DNA of 64,000 bases from Cytophagaceae bacterium (lineage in GTDB: Bacteria > Bacteroidota > Bacteroidia > Cytophagales > Flexibacteraceae): NCBI GenBank assembly GCA_027490155.1, contig JAIXYP010000067.1, positions 1-64,000 of the forward strand, written 5' to 3'. The notes below the pieces were generated by a model. That model saw only the letters and a list, made by a program, of their open reading frames with translations, was not told the DNA's origin and searched no databases. This document shows, in pieces, positions 28,100 to 37,506 of the stretch (positions are counted from its first letter, which is position 1; each line of letters starts with the position of its first letter). The translations under genes and the position numbers were made by a program.

Positions 28100-31000
28100 A
28101 TGAAAACCCTGTTGACTATTGTTTTTGTGTTCTGTTCGTTGGCGTGTTGGGGGCATGACATTTACTCGGTGTTTGAGATCGATGGCTATATTATGGATGG
28201 CAGTACCAATGAACGACTTAGTCATGTGAATATTCTCAGTAGCAAACAACATCCAAATGATAGATATGGGCAAAGTGGCGACTACGAAGGTAGGTTCAAC
28301 ATAAAGGTTAGCCATGGTGAGGTCCTTAAGTTCAGACATCCAGGATATGACCCAGAAAATGTAACTATAAATGAACCTGGCACCTACTACATTTATTTGT
28401 ATAGAAGAGGAACACAGCATAGAAAGTTTTCACAACTCATTGCTACTAATCAAAAATTAAAGAACCAATTAAATGAATTCTTTAGTCCGATCAGGGAATT
28501 TCTGGGCAAGGGAGGTGTCTTTTCGCCAGATGGTACTAAGGTATTGACAGCATCAGGTTCGCAATACCAGTTCTGGAATACTGAGACAAAGAAGATGGTT
28601 GATGACACTTTAATTAAGCCGAGCAAAACAAAATCGGCAATATTTAGTGTAGAAACGAAGCCGGAATGGGTACCAATGGCCAATTGTGCCCGTGTTTGGG
28701 ATTTAAAAGGTGAGTTACAACTAGTGTTATCAGGCCATAGTGACGAGGTTACATGTGCAACATTTTCAAGAGATGGAAATAGAATCTTGACTGGATCTAA
28801 AGATGGCACAGCACTATTGTGGGATCTAGAAGGACAAACTCTTTGCATTTTCAAAGGAGATGGTCAATCAGTATTAAGGTCAGAAGTTGTATCAGTAGGC
28901 TTTTCGCCAAAAGGAGACATGGTCTTGACTGGATCATCGGATGGGACCGCCAAATTGTGGGATCTATCTGGCGGATTAATCCGAACCCTTAATGGCCACA
29001 AACAAAGTGTTACATCCGCTATTTTTTCCCCGGATGGTAGCAAGATATTGACAGCCTCCTATGATACTACCGCCCGTCTTTGGGATTTAAATGGTAAGAC
29101 CATCACCACATATACTGGGCATAATGAAGTCGTACTGTCTGCAGTCTTCTCGCCCGATGGAAGTAAGGTTTTAACTGCCTCACGTGACCAAACCGCGGCA
29201 CTATGGGACATAGGAGGAAATCGTATTAGTGAGTATATTGGTCATTATGATGAGGTCAGTTTTGCAGGTTTCTCATCAGATGGCAAACTTGTCCTAACCA
29301 GCTCAGCAGATGATTCAGATAGGATTTGGGATTTGAAAGGAGGGCAACTTTTTGTAAATTATAGCCGCTTGAATTTGCAGAAAATTGATTGGAACACAGA
29401 TGGCACTAAGGTATTGTTTTCTAGTAAGTTAAAATCCGCTCTCTACAGTATATCAGATAACCTTAGAACCACTTTAAGATCAATAGCTTTCGATACAATC
29501 TTGCCTAAAACAAGAAACTTCAATGGGAAGTTGCGTAGCTTGAATGAAGTGTCCTTACCTACCCTTCGTCCTTACTTGATCATTGAAAATCTTGCCCTTA
29601 GCGGATTAGGCCCCAACATGATCCAGGAATCAAATGAAAAGCCTATTGTTACAGCCACTATACGTAATCGAGGCAAAGGACCCGCACATGAAATTACTGT
29701 GTTTGCATATAGTACCCATCCAAGCTTCTATAGTCGTCCTAAAACTATAAATGCATTAGATCCTGGAGGAAGTACAAACATACATATAGATGTCGAGCCC
29801 ATTTGGGAGTTAAAGGATGGAGTACAAACACTCAGCTTGAGGGTCAAGGACAAAAATGATTATGATGCCGAACCTGCTTTACTAACCTACCGGACTAGAT
29901 CCCATTATAAACCTGTATTACAAATAGTTGAGCATCAATTTTTATCAGATGGGAAGGTGATCAGAAATGGCCAGCCTATCACCTTACACTGTACTATCTT
30001 TAATAATAGTACCGTAACAGCAAAAGGCGTAAAGGTGTCTTTTGCTGTCCCCGCCAATACTATGGCATTAAGTAATGCATCTTTCACCCTAGGTGACCTA
30101 GAAGACAGACAAAATGGTGAAGTAGCATTTAAGTTTCGCACAACAAAAGGCTTCACTAAGCCCAAAATCACAATTATTGCGAAGGTTACCGACTCAACAG
30201 GAAAATACACCAAGACAGTGCCTATGACTGTGGCAATTAATGAGATGGTGGCAGAGGCAAGTAACTATGAGATCAATCCATCGATAACCTTAACTAGTCC
30301 GGACAGTAATTTAGTGACAGCTTTATTTTCACCTGATGGTAAAAAAATCCTAGCCCTATATCAGGACAGTGCCGAACGGATAAGGCGTAATGAAGCTAGA
30401 TACTTAAGATATAGAGGTTTTGTTCATACCATTGATCTTGAGGATGATAGTAGCAATCCACAAAACAGCCTATATGACATTACGGCCAAACTATGGTCAT
30501 TGTCTACGAATTTGGATTCTGCGCTACAAATAATTTCAAGAGTGAAACTTAGGGAGCATAAAGGAAAAGTCACCTCCGTTGTCTTCTCACCAGATGGAAG
30601 CAAGATATTAACCCAATCAGAAGACGATACGGCACGCCTTTGGGACCTAAAAGGCAACGTTCTTACAACATTCAACAATAATAATAACAGAATAGAAGCG
30701 GTAGAATTTTTACATGATGGCAGTAAGATTTTAACAACTATCTATGGACACATGCCAATCTACGACTTAAAAGGCAATCATAAGGCCACGTATGAATATA
30801 AACCTATAAATCTAACTGACCAAGTCGATTCCTTGAATAGCGATAGGACTATAAACCCCTCCAAGGACAGCCTGATTAGCCTTATCTACCTTAATGGCAA
30901 TCAAACTGCTATTTTCAGTGGCAATAAATATTATACTGGACCTTATCTTTTCTCCCCAGATGGCAAGAAGGTTTTAATACAATCTAATGATAGCTCAGTT

Positions 31001-31462
31001 CAACTTTTGGACATTAAAGGAAATCAACTTGCCACTTTCCGTGGACATAAAGATTATGTTTGGTCTTATGTTTTTTCCCCGAATGGAAAAAAGGTCTTGA
31101 CCACCTCAAAAGATAAACAGGCACGTGTTTGGGACCTTAAAGGGAAGAGCCTTGCAACTTTTAGCAACCCAGCTTCAGGGATAGAGTCGGCTGTCTTTTC
31201 CCCAGATGGTAGCACGATTCTTACTAGTTCCTATGGCCATGTTCGTCTATGGGATCTCAGTGGCAAGTGTATTGCTAGATTCAAAGGATTTACTTGGGCT
31301 TTAAAATCGCTAACCTTTTCACCAGATGGCACTAAGATTCTTACAATCCATTATGATAATACTATGCATATTTGGGACATACCCAAAAATCTACTGACTA
31401 AAGCAACCGCTATCAGTCCTGCTCAAAAGAAAAGGAATAAGGTTGGTTTGGGTAAAAGCTAG
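28100..31462 (+). CDS. exported protein with two WD40 propellers around a CARDB-like region
   Basis: 1120 residues. A signal peptide nearly identical to its upstream neighbour (MKTLLTIVFVFCSLACWG) is followed by a carboxypeptidase-regulatory-like beta-sandwich (residues ~25-100; IDGYIMDGSTNERLSHVNI). A first set of WD40 units covers residues ~135-460. A CARDB-like double sandwich lies at ~487-715 (ATIRNRGKGPAHEITVFAYS, TIFNNSTVTAKGVKVSF). A second set of WD40 units covers ~730-1100, with several poorly conserved blades. The C-terminus is basic, as in the neighbour. It probably arose by duplication of the 26900 gene and insertion of the middle domains. Function unknown; a periplasmic or surface scaffold is likely. 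Confidence 0.85.
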   Translation: MKTLLTIVFVFCSLACWGHDIYSVFEIDGYIMDGSTNERLSHVNILSSKQHPNDRYGQSGDYEGRFNIKVSHGEVLKFRHPGYDPENVTINEPGTYYIYLYRRGTQHRKFSQLIATNQKLKNQLNEFFSPIREFLGKGGVFSPDGTKVLTASGSQYQFWNTETKKMVDDTLIKPSKTKSAIFSVETKPEWVPMANCARVWDLKGELQLVLSGHSDEVTCATFSRDGNRILTGSKDGTALLWDLEGQTLCIFKGDGQSVLRSEVVSVGFSPKGDMVLTGSSDGTAKLWDLSGGLIRTLNGHKQSVTSAIFSPDGSKILTASYDTTARLWDLNGKTITTYTGHNEVVLSAVFSPDGSKVLTASRDQTAALWDIGGNRISEYIGHYDEVSFAGFSSDGKLVLTSSADDSDRIWDLKGGQLFVNYSRLNLQKIDWNTDGTKVLFSSKLKSALYSISDNLRTTLRSIAFDTILPKTRNFNGKLRSLNEVSLPTLRPYLIIENLALSGLGPNMIQESNEKPIVTATIRNRGKGPAHEITVFAYSTHPSFYSRPKTINALDPGGSTNIHIDVEPIWELKDGVQTLSLRVKDKNDYDAEPALLTYRTRSHYKPVLQIVEHQFLSDGKVIRNGQPITLHCTIFNNSTVTAKGVKVSFAVPANTMALSNASFTLGDLEDRQNGEVAFKFRTTKGFTKPKITIIAKVTDSTGKYTKTVPMTVAINEMVAEASNYEINPSITLTSPDSNLVTALFSPDGKKILALYQDSAERIRRNEARYLRYRGFVHTIDLEDDSSNPQNSLYDITAKLWSLSTNLDSALQIISRVKLREHKGKVTSVVFSPDGSKILTQSEDDTARLWDLKGNVLTTFNNNNNRIEAVEFLHDGSKILTTIYGHMPIYDLKGNHKATYEYKPINLTDQVDSLNSDRTINPSKDSLISLIYLNGNQTAIFSGNKYYTGPYLFSPDGKKVLIQSNDSSVQLLDIKGNQLATFRGHKDYVWSYVFSPNGKKVLTTSKDKQARVWDLKGKSLATFSNPASGIESAVFSPDGSTILTSSYGHVRLWDLSGKCIARFKGFTWALKSLTFSPDGTKILTIHYDNTMHIWDIPKNLLTKATAISPAQKKRNKVGLGKS

Positions 31463-31511
31463 TGGAGGTTATTTGTTTGAACCATGATTAAACAGATTGA
31501 AATGATTTAAA

Positions 31512-31632
31512 GGATTCGTGTGTACTCATGCTCTCAAAGGGACTAGGTGCCTGATTTTAAGGTATTTACAACCCCATCCCATAAATCCGTTGAATCATAT
31601 TTCTAAAATCCTAGTTCAGACAGGCACAAAAG
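31512..31632 (+). repeat. intergenic repeat, copy 1 of about 115-120 bp
   Basis: Begins ggattcgtgtgt, has cccatcccataaatc about 61 bases later and ends near ttcagacaggcacaaaa. A diverged copy in the same orientation and with the same internal spacing lies at 36199-36312. A further cccatcccataaatccg occurs at 31633-31649, giving two copies of that 17-mer here. Confidence 0.6.
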
Positions 31633-31667
31633 CCCATCCCATAAATCCGCGTTCAGACTAATCACGA

Positions 31668-33722
31668 TTACTCCGCCACAGCAACTTCAAGCCAGCAGTC
31701 AGCAAGCTGGAGGGTGTGGGTGGCGCTAACATAATCGGCTGGAGAGGCGGTATGGACATTGATATATTGCTGCGGGTGCCGCTCTGTGATCGGGAACCAC
31801 GAGCTCTGGACCTGCAACATCAGCCGATGCCCAGGCAGAAGGGTATGGCAAATGTCGTTTAGGTCGATGACTAGTTCCGTAGCTTCGCCCGGGGTGAGAG
31901 GTGTTGGGTTGGCGCCACCGTTGCGATAACGGGCCCGCATGGCATCCCACCGTAGCAGCTGTTGGTATCCACCTGGGTGGTAATTGCTTTTGGGGATCGG
32001 CGCAGGGGCCAGGTTGCTATTAGCCTCAGGCACATCCGGATAGACGTCAATTACCTTGACAAAAAAGTCAGCATCCGTGGCGGTAGAGCGCAGTTTGAGG
32101 TGTACACGGGCCTTGCCACTAATGGTCAGAGATTTCATCAGGGGTTGGGTCTGGAACGAGAGCACATCGGGGCGTTTGGTGTTCGGGCGTTGGTCCTCCA
32201 ACATATACTCTTTCTCGAGGCCAGTACTTAGCACGGCAGAATGTGGCACAGGGTGCAGCGGATCAGCAAGGTAGGAGGCCGTGCTGGCTGGTTGGTCCTG
32301 CTGCTCACGACGAAGGGCACCACTTTGCTGCGGAAACCATTTGACTAAAGTGGTAGGTTTTCCCATGCGGGTGTTATGGGCAGGCCATTGGTTGTACCGC
32401 TGCCAGACGTTGCTGCCTCCCTCAAAAACATGGACGGTGGAAATGGGCGCACGCGCTCCTGTAGCCTCCGCATTGTTTTTGGTGTTGCTGCTGCCATCTA
32501 GGTAGTGCTGGAAGAACGGGAACTCAACGTTCTGTTGGTACCATTGGCTAGTGGCGGACCCAAACCGAACTGGCCCAATGGCCTTGCCCGAGTCACGCGC
32601 CCACTGCCCATGCCACCACGGGCCCATCGCCAAGTAGGCGTGTGTTTCAGGGCTGTTCTGGCGGATACTTTGGTAGTCTTGCAAGGCACCAAATAGGTTT
32701 TCGGTATCATAAAAGCCCCCTACGATCAGGACCGCAGGCTTAACCCGCCGAAAATGAGGTATGGCATTCCGAGCCACCCAATAGACATCATAGTCTTGGT
32801 GCGCAGTTAATGAGTCCCAGAAAGGGATCGTTTGGGTGAGGTAAGAGCGGCCCAGATCGGAGGTTGAGCCAGCCTGCAGGAAAAATTGGTAGCCATCAGG
32901 GTTGAGGTGGGTATATCCCTTGTTTCCCTTGGCGGTTGGTTTGGGTCGCTCTTGCCCAAAACCCGAAAAGAAATTGAAGGCATGTGGGGTCAGGAAGATA
33001 CCATGGCGCCTAAAGTCATCCCCTGTCCACCAGTCGGCAACTGGGGCCTGTGGGCTGGCGGCTTTGAGGGCTGGGTGCGCATCTAGCACAGACTGGCTGC
33101 TATAAAACCCTGGGTAGGAAATGCCCCAAGTGCCTACCCTGCCATTGTTGTTAGGTACATTTTTGACCAACCAATCGATGGCATCATAAGCATCCGTGGC
33201 CTCGTCGATCAGGGCAGCGGTTTTGCTACTCATCGGGGATTTGCGGGCCGCTGCAATTTCCGCCACTTGGTTATGAGGCCCTTTGTATGGTCGCATATCC
33301 ACAAACTCCCCTTCGGACATATACTTGCCCCGCACATCCTGATAGGCCACAATGTAGCCAGCCCTGACTACTTCCGGATTGGGACCTAGCCATGGCTTCA
33401 TGCTATCTGGTTCGTAAGGGCCAACGCCATAAGGCGTGCGTGTTAGCAGGATCGGATGGGGTTTAGCATTGTCCTTCGGCGCATAGATGACAGTATAGAG
33501 CTTCACGCCATCCCGCATCGGTACCATGGCTACCTGTTTGGTATAATTGGCACGAATGTATTTGGCCGTTATCGGCTTTTTAGCATCAGGTCCTTGCGCA
33601 TATCCTGCTGAAACTAGACTTATTTGAATGCCAATCAAACAAAACAATACTCGTGACAAGGTGGACCAATATATTGGCCATGAAGCCAACCGGGTGGTTG
33701 GGAGCAGCGCTTTAGTCATCAC
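31668..33722 (-). CDS. CocE/NonD-family hydrolase (X-Pro dipeptidyl-peptidase-like, S15)
   Basis: 684 residues. The signal peptide (FCLIGIQISLVSAGYAQG) indicates export. The alpha/beta-hydrolase domain carries the nucleophile in GISYPG (Ser202), preceded by the usual AIDWLVKN...GRVGTWG. The acid is probably the Asp in VGGFYDTEN, and the His is in GPWWHGQW. The C-terminal ~200 residues form the jelly-roll of the PepX_C type (SLTISGKARVHLKL, LLPGHRLMLQVQSSWFP). Members cleave acyl bonds, ranging from X-Pro dipeptides and glutaryl-7-ACA to cocaine ester; substrate cannot be read from sequence. It sits 62 bases downstream of an S9 peptidase on the same strand, which points to peptide degradation. 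Confidence 0.9.
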   Translation of the reverse strand: MMTKALLPTTRLASWPIYWSTLSRVLFCLIGIQISLVSAGYAQGPDAKKPITAKYIRANYTKQVAMVPMRDGVKLYTVIYAPKDNAKPHPILLTRTPYGVGPYEPDSMKPWLGPNPEVVRAGYIVAYQDVRGKYMSEGEFVDMRPYKGPHNQVAEIAAARKSPMSSKTAALIDEATDAYDAIDWLVKNVPNNNGRVGTWGISYPGFYSSQSVLDAHPALKAASPQAPVADWWTGDDFRRHGIFLTPHAFNFFSGFGQERPKPTAKGNKGYTHLNPDGYQFFLQAGSTSDLGRSYLTQTIPFWDSLTAHQDYDVYWVARNAIPHFRRVKPAVLIVGGFYDTENLFGALQDYQSIRQNSPETHAYLAMGPWWHGQWARDSGKAIGPVRFGSATSQWYQQNVEFPFFQHYLDGSSNTKNNAEATGARAPISTVHVFEGGSNVWQRYNQWPAHNTRMGKPTTLVKWFPQQSGALRREQQDQPASTASYLADPLHPVPHSAVLSTGLEKEYMLEDQRPNTKRPDVLSFQTQPLMKSLTISGKARVHLKLRSTATDADFFVKVIDVYPDVPEANSNLAPAPIPKSNYHPGGYQQLLRWDAMRARYRNGGANPTPLTPGEATELVIDLNDICHTLLPGHRLMLQVQSSWFPITERHPQQYINVHTASPADYVSATHTLQLADCWLEVAVAE

Positions 33723-33784
33723 AAATTCGGATTATTGGTGTATGGTAAGATACCTGATCATCAGACTGACCAGCAAAAGTCAAC

Positions 33785-36058
33785 CTAAAGGCTGCGGTCA
33801 AAAAAGGCCTTAATGGTCCGGAACAGGTGGACACGATCGGGGCCCAACACATTATGCGGGTGGCCAGGGTATATCATGTATTCGAACAGTTTTTTGTCCT
33901 TTATCAGCTGGCTGGCCATTTGCTGGCTGTGCTGCCAAAGGACTACATCATCGACCGTGCCATGGATCAGCATTAGTTTGCCCTTGAGGTTCTTGGCCTG
34001 CGACTTGAGGTTGTTGGCGGCATAGCCTTCTGGGTTTTGTTGCGGCCTGTCCATATAGCGCTCCGTGTACATGATCTCGTACAGGGACCAGTCGATCACG
34101 GGGCCACCAGCGCATCCTGCCTTGAAGACATCAGGTTGACGCGTCATCAGGCTAGTTGTCATGAATCCGCCAAAACTCCAGCCGGAAACACCCATTCGGG
34201 CAGGATCCACAAAGGGCAATTGTTTGAGGTACTCAACCCCTTTGAGCTGGTCTTGCATTTCGAGTGTGCCTAGCTGGCGATGCGTGGCGTTTTCAAAGTT
34301 AAGGCCTCGATTGCCAGACCCGCGCCCATCGAGGGTGAAGACCACATATCCCTCCTGAGCAAAGTGGTACATCCATAGGTCAGCGGACATATTGAAGCCG
34401 TTAGTGACCAGCTGCGCATGCGGCCCTCCATAGACATAGACAATGGTCGGGTAGCGTTTGCCCGGCACCATATTGGCCGGTTTGATCAGGCGACCATGCA
34501 ATGGGGTGCCGTCCTCAGCTGTTAGCCGTACCAGCTCAGGTTTCGAGACATTGTTTTCGGCCAAGGGATTAGCTGCCATATAAATCGAACTAGGTTTGGC
34601 CTTGGTCTGCTGATCCCAGATCAGGACTTCGTACGGCGTATCGGGATTGCTGTAGGCATCAAACACGTACCTGCCAGAGGGACTTGCCTTGCCGACGTGC
34701 ACTCCAGGGAAGTTGACATCAAGGTCCTGCAACTGCGCAGGTTTGCCACTCATGACCGATACCCTTGCTAGGTGTTTGTCCAGCCCAACATTAGCCGTGA
34801 TCTGACAGTTGATGATGGCCGATTTACCTTCCTGAGCGATGCTACTAACTTCCAAAACGTCAAAATCCCCTTTGGTCAGCTGCTGGACAACTTGCCCATC
34901 TTTGTGATAAAGGTAGAGGTGATTGTGACCATCACGCTCACTCATCCAGACGAAGTGCTCGGTGCCAGAACCAGCTGCAAACTGCAGTGCTTTAGGCATA
35001 AACATCGGTCCATGTTCGGGCTCAACATATTTGGGATGACGCTCCTCAAACAGGACTTTGTCAAAGGTACCCGTGCTGGCCACAAACCGTAAGAGTTTCA
35101 TGTGGTTCTGATCTCGGTTGACAACTGCTATATAGATAAAGGCGTTATCAGGGCTCCAGGTGATGTTGGTAAGGTATTGTTCGGGGTCGCCAAATCCGTT
35201 AGCCCCTGGGTTGATATAGATGGTAGCCTTGGTGCTGAGATTATAAACGCCAAGGGTAGCATGGTGGCTAGCAGTACCTGCCATCGGGTAGCGCAGCGGG
35301 TTGACCTTAGCGGGTTTGCTGGCCATATCCGTTATCGGGTACTCAGGCACCATACCTTGGTCGATGCGGTAGAAAGCCAACTGTTTGCCATCGCCAGACC
35401 AGAAGGTACCCTTGGTGATGCCAAACTCTCGTTGGTGTGCGGCATGGCCATAAAGGATGGTGTTTGTGCCAGCTGGCTCGGTGCTGATTTGTGTCCTGAT
35501 GCCCCCTTCGCTGATATATAGATTAGGACCAATGGTATAGGCATACGCCAAGTTGGCTGCGCTCAGGTCCGCATTATCAGCTTCTTCTGGTAGGGTATTG
35601 ACGGTTTTTTTCTGGAGGACACCACTCGTCCAGTCCAGTGTAACGACATCTTGACCGATGATGGCATAGCCTGTCGTTGGACTTGTCAGGCTGATACCAG
35701 GCAAGGCCTTTGCCCCAGTATTCAGGTCTGTGGCACGGAGTAGGGTGTCCACCACTGTTGCGGTCGGTTGGCGTTTCACCAAAACGTCTCTGCCACCTGC
35801 CGAGATCACATAGGCCACCTGATCGGCTGATTTGGGATTCGGTTTGTCAGCTGCGGGCGGAATCCATTGCAGCTGACGCAGGGTTGTGGGCCTTTTGGTT
35901 GGTCGGAAGCAGTCCTCCATCGTGAGGGGTACGCTGCTTTGTTGGGCCATAGCCTGCCCAGCGGTGGCCACAGATAGTGCAATCAGCGTCCTAAAGGCAA
36001 AGCGAGAAAATCCGGATTGGCCCGAAGGCCTAAACAAAATGTCAGTCAGGTGTAGCAA
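33785..36058 (-). CDS. dipeptidyl-peptidase IV-like S9 serine peptidase
   Basis: 757 residues. The signal peptide (ALSVATAGQAMAQQ) is followed by the eight-bladed DPPIV N-terminal propeller (about 60-490) and the catalytic alpha/beta hydrolase. Nucleophile Ser628 is in VSGWSFGGF (usually GWSYGG). Asp lies in HGTVDDVVLW and His in YPGHPHNV. The length (700-800) is normal for bacterial DPP IV. The family removes X-Pro or X-Ala dipeptides from peptide N-termini in the periplasm. The paired downstream S15-type hydrolase could have overlapping specificity. Probably first gene of a two-gene operon. Confidence 0.92.
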   Translation of the reverse strand: MLHLTDILFRPSGQSGFSRFAFRTLIALSVATAGQAMAQQSSVPLTMEDCFRPTKRPTTLRQLQWIPPAADKPNPKSADQVAYVISAGGRDVLVKRQPTATVVDTLLRATDLNTGAKALPGISLTSPTTGYAIIGQDVVTLDWTSGVLQKKTVNTLPEEADNADLSAANLAYAYTIGPNLYISEGGIRTQISTEPAGTNTILYGHAAHQREFGITKGTFWSGDGKQLAFYRIDQGMVPEYPITDMASKPAKVNPLRYPMAGTASHHATLGVYNLSTKATIYINPGANGFGDPEQYLTNITWSPDNAFIYIAVVNRDQNHMKLLRFVASTGTFDKVLFEERHPKYVEPEHGPMFMPKALQFAAGSGTEHFVWMSERDGHNHLYLYHKDGQVVQQLTKGDFDVLEVSSIAQEGKSAIINCQITANVGLDKHLARVSVMSGKPAQLQDLDVNFPGVHVGKASPSGRYVFDAYSNPDTPYEVLIWDQQTKAKPSSIYMAANPLAENNVSKPELVRLTAEDGTPLHGRLIKPANMVPGKRYPTIVYVYGGPHAQLVTNGFNMSADLWMYHFAQEGYVVFTLDGRGSGNRGLNFENATHRQLGTLEMQDQLKGVEYLKQLPFVDPARMGVSGWSFGGFMTTSLMTRQPDVFKAGCAGGPVIDWSLYEIMYTERYMDRPQQNPEGYAANNLKSQAKNLKGKLMLIHGTVDDVVLWQHSQQMASQLIKDKKLFEYMIYPGHPHNVLGPDRVHLFRTIKAFFDRSL

Positions 36059-36198
36059 GGGTAGTTATCTGGGGGGATAAGGTCAATGTCAGACCTAAAG
36101 ATAACAACCGTATTGATATGGCAATGCTGGGAGCCCACAGGGTCCGTTACTCGACTGGCTTTGTCTGAACTTATCTGCATCAGATTACACGGATTTTG

Positions 36199-36312
36199 GG
36201 GATTCGTGTGTGCTTACCTCAACATAGGTTCAGGTTCCTTTTGGTTCGGATTTATAAACCCATCCCATTAATCTGATATATCATTTTTCTGGAATCCGAA
36301 TTCAGGCAAAAA
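36199..36312 (+). repeat. intergenic repeat, copy 2 of about 115 bp
   Basis: Diverged copy of the element at 31512-31632: ggattcgtgtgtgct at the start, cccatcccattaatc 60 bases later, and ttcaggcaaaaa at the end. Same orientation as copy 1. It lies upstream of the S9 peptidase gene, so the two copies bracket the peptidase pair. Confidence 0.6.
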
Positions 36313-36324
36313 TTAGATAGGCAA

Positions 36325-36672
36325 TTATACCTCCTGCCCAAATGTCAAGAGATTATGGTCTGGGTCGAGGACAGAAAACTCGAGTTGACCCCATGGTTTG
36401 ATTTCAAGCGCGTTGCTGATGACACCTCGGCTTTGGTAGTCCTCATGGCAACTCCGGATGTCATCCGTCCGGATATAGACCTGCCCATCATTCTGGAGAG
36501 GATCAAGGTTAGTAAAGGCAAAAAAGTGGATCTCGATCTTATCCTTTTGCAGCAATAGGTAGTCTGGGTAATCCACTGCGCTGATATCCCGAAAACCCAT
36601 TTGGTTAACATAAAAATCACGGGTGATGGACTTATTGCGCATCGGCAACTTGGGGCAGATTTGGCGGAGCAT
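36325..36672 (-). CDS. VOC-family (glyoxalase/bleomycin-resistance-like) protein
   Basis: 115 residues with the paired beta-alpha-beta-beta-beta modules of the vicinal oxygen chelate fold: CPKLPMRNKSITRDFYVNQM, DYLLLQKDKIEIHFFAF, GQVYIRTDDI, and PWGQLEFSVLDPDHNLLTFG. The pattern closely matches Bacteroidota proteins annotated as bleomycin resistance proteins; these lack a complete metal-binding set and may only bind ligands. Candidate polar residues are His in EIHFF and Glu in QLEFS. Cytoplasmic. No operon partner. Confidence 0.85.
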   Translation of the reverse strand: MLRQICPKLPMRNKSITRDFYVNQMGFRDISAVDYPDYLLLQKDKIEIHFFAFTNLDPLQNDGQVYIRTDDIRSCHEDYQSRGVISNALEIKPWGQLEFSVLDPDHNLLTFGQEV

Positions 36673-36789
36673 GGATGGAGGTGTATCTGAGGGATTGAGC
36701 TCAAAAATACAATGTTCGGCTTATACCCATGCCTATTGCTGTGGTCATTGCTGCCCGATCCCAGCCAATTTTGTCTTACCTTTCGTCCC

Positions 36790-37365
36790 ATGAGTGACCA
36801 TGAGACGATCCTGAGCCCATCTTTGGGTGACACCGAAACGAGTATCTGCTATTGTTGTGCCGAGCCTGCCACCCAGATGCTGACCCTACCCCATGTCGGC
36901 TGGGGATCAGACTATGCCCGCGCCCTGCAATTTGAGGCCCCGGCCTGTGCCAACCATGCCAGTCCACCCGCAGACGAAAGCCAATTGGTAGCTGAGATCT
37001 TGCGCCTTGGTCAGGTTAAGTCTGCCAAGTTGCCGCTGGACCAAGTCAAAGCCCTAGAGTCCTATATCGCCCAGCTGGCCTATGCCAATTTCTATGGCAT
37101 CTTTGGCAAACCATGGGGTCAACCCCTACTGGTCCTGATCCCCAAACTATCAATATCGCCCCTGCATCGCCCATTGGCGCAAGAGCTAGAAGAGGAGCTG
37201 AGGGCCGAAATCAAGGAGAGTTTCCCAGAGGCGGGGCCTTACAAACTTCTGGACTACCAGTTCTTCGAAACCGAGTCCGAACAAGACGAAGACAATGTCC
37301 TCTGGATCCGGTTTCCGGCAGGGCTAGAGGCTTTTGTGTTACTTGCCAGCATCATGGATGAATAG
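36790..37365 (+). CDS. hypothetical protein with CxCC zinc-ribbon-like start
   Basis: 191 residues from the ATG at 36790; an ATG 26 codons upstream is possible. The N-terminus has CYCC (about residues 19-22) and later CANH, a possible zinc-binding set. The rest is acidic and mixed alpha/beta, with LLVLIPKLSISPL, EELRAEIKESFPEAG and FLxxS-like hydrophobic end. I do not recognise a family. A hairpin terminator follows at 37446-37483. Confidence 0.6.
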   Translation: MSDHETILSPSLGDTETSICYCCAEPATQMLTLPHVGWGSDYARALQFEAPACANHASPPADESQLVAEILRLGQVKSAKLPLDQVKALESYIAQLAYANFYGIFGKPWGQPLLVLIPKLSISPLHRPLAQELEEELRAEIKESFPEAGPYKLLDYQFFETESEQDEDNVLWIRFPAGLEAFVLLASIMDE

Positions 37366-37445
37366 TTGCATTCTGGCAAACGCATAATCAAAACAGCAAG
37401 TAAGATCAATTGATTAAGCTAAGATTATTTATTTGTCGAAATAAA

Positions 37446-37483
37446 AAACGGGGTATGATCATTGACTAGATCATACCCCGTTT
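37446..37483. terminator. bidirectional hairpin terminator
   Basis: Perfect 15-base arms (AAACGGGGTATGATC and its complement) around the eight-base loop ATTGACTA. A-rich DNA on the left and T's on the right suit termination of both convergent genes (36790 plus, 37507 minus). Confidence 0.85.
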
Positions 37484-37506
37484 GCGTATTAGCATCAATT
37501 GATTGG

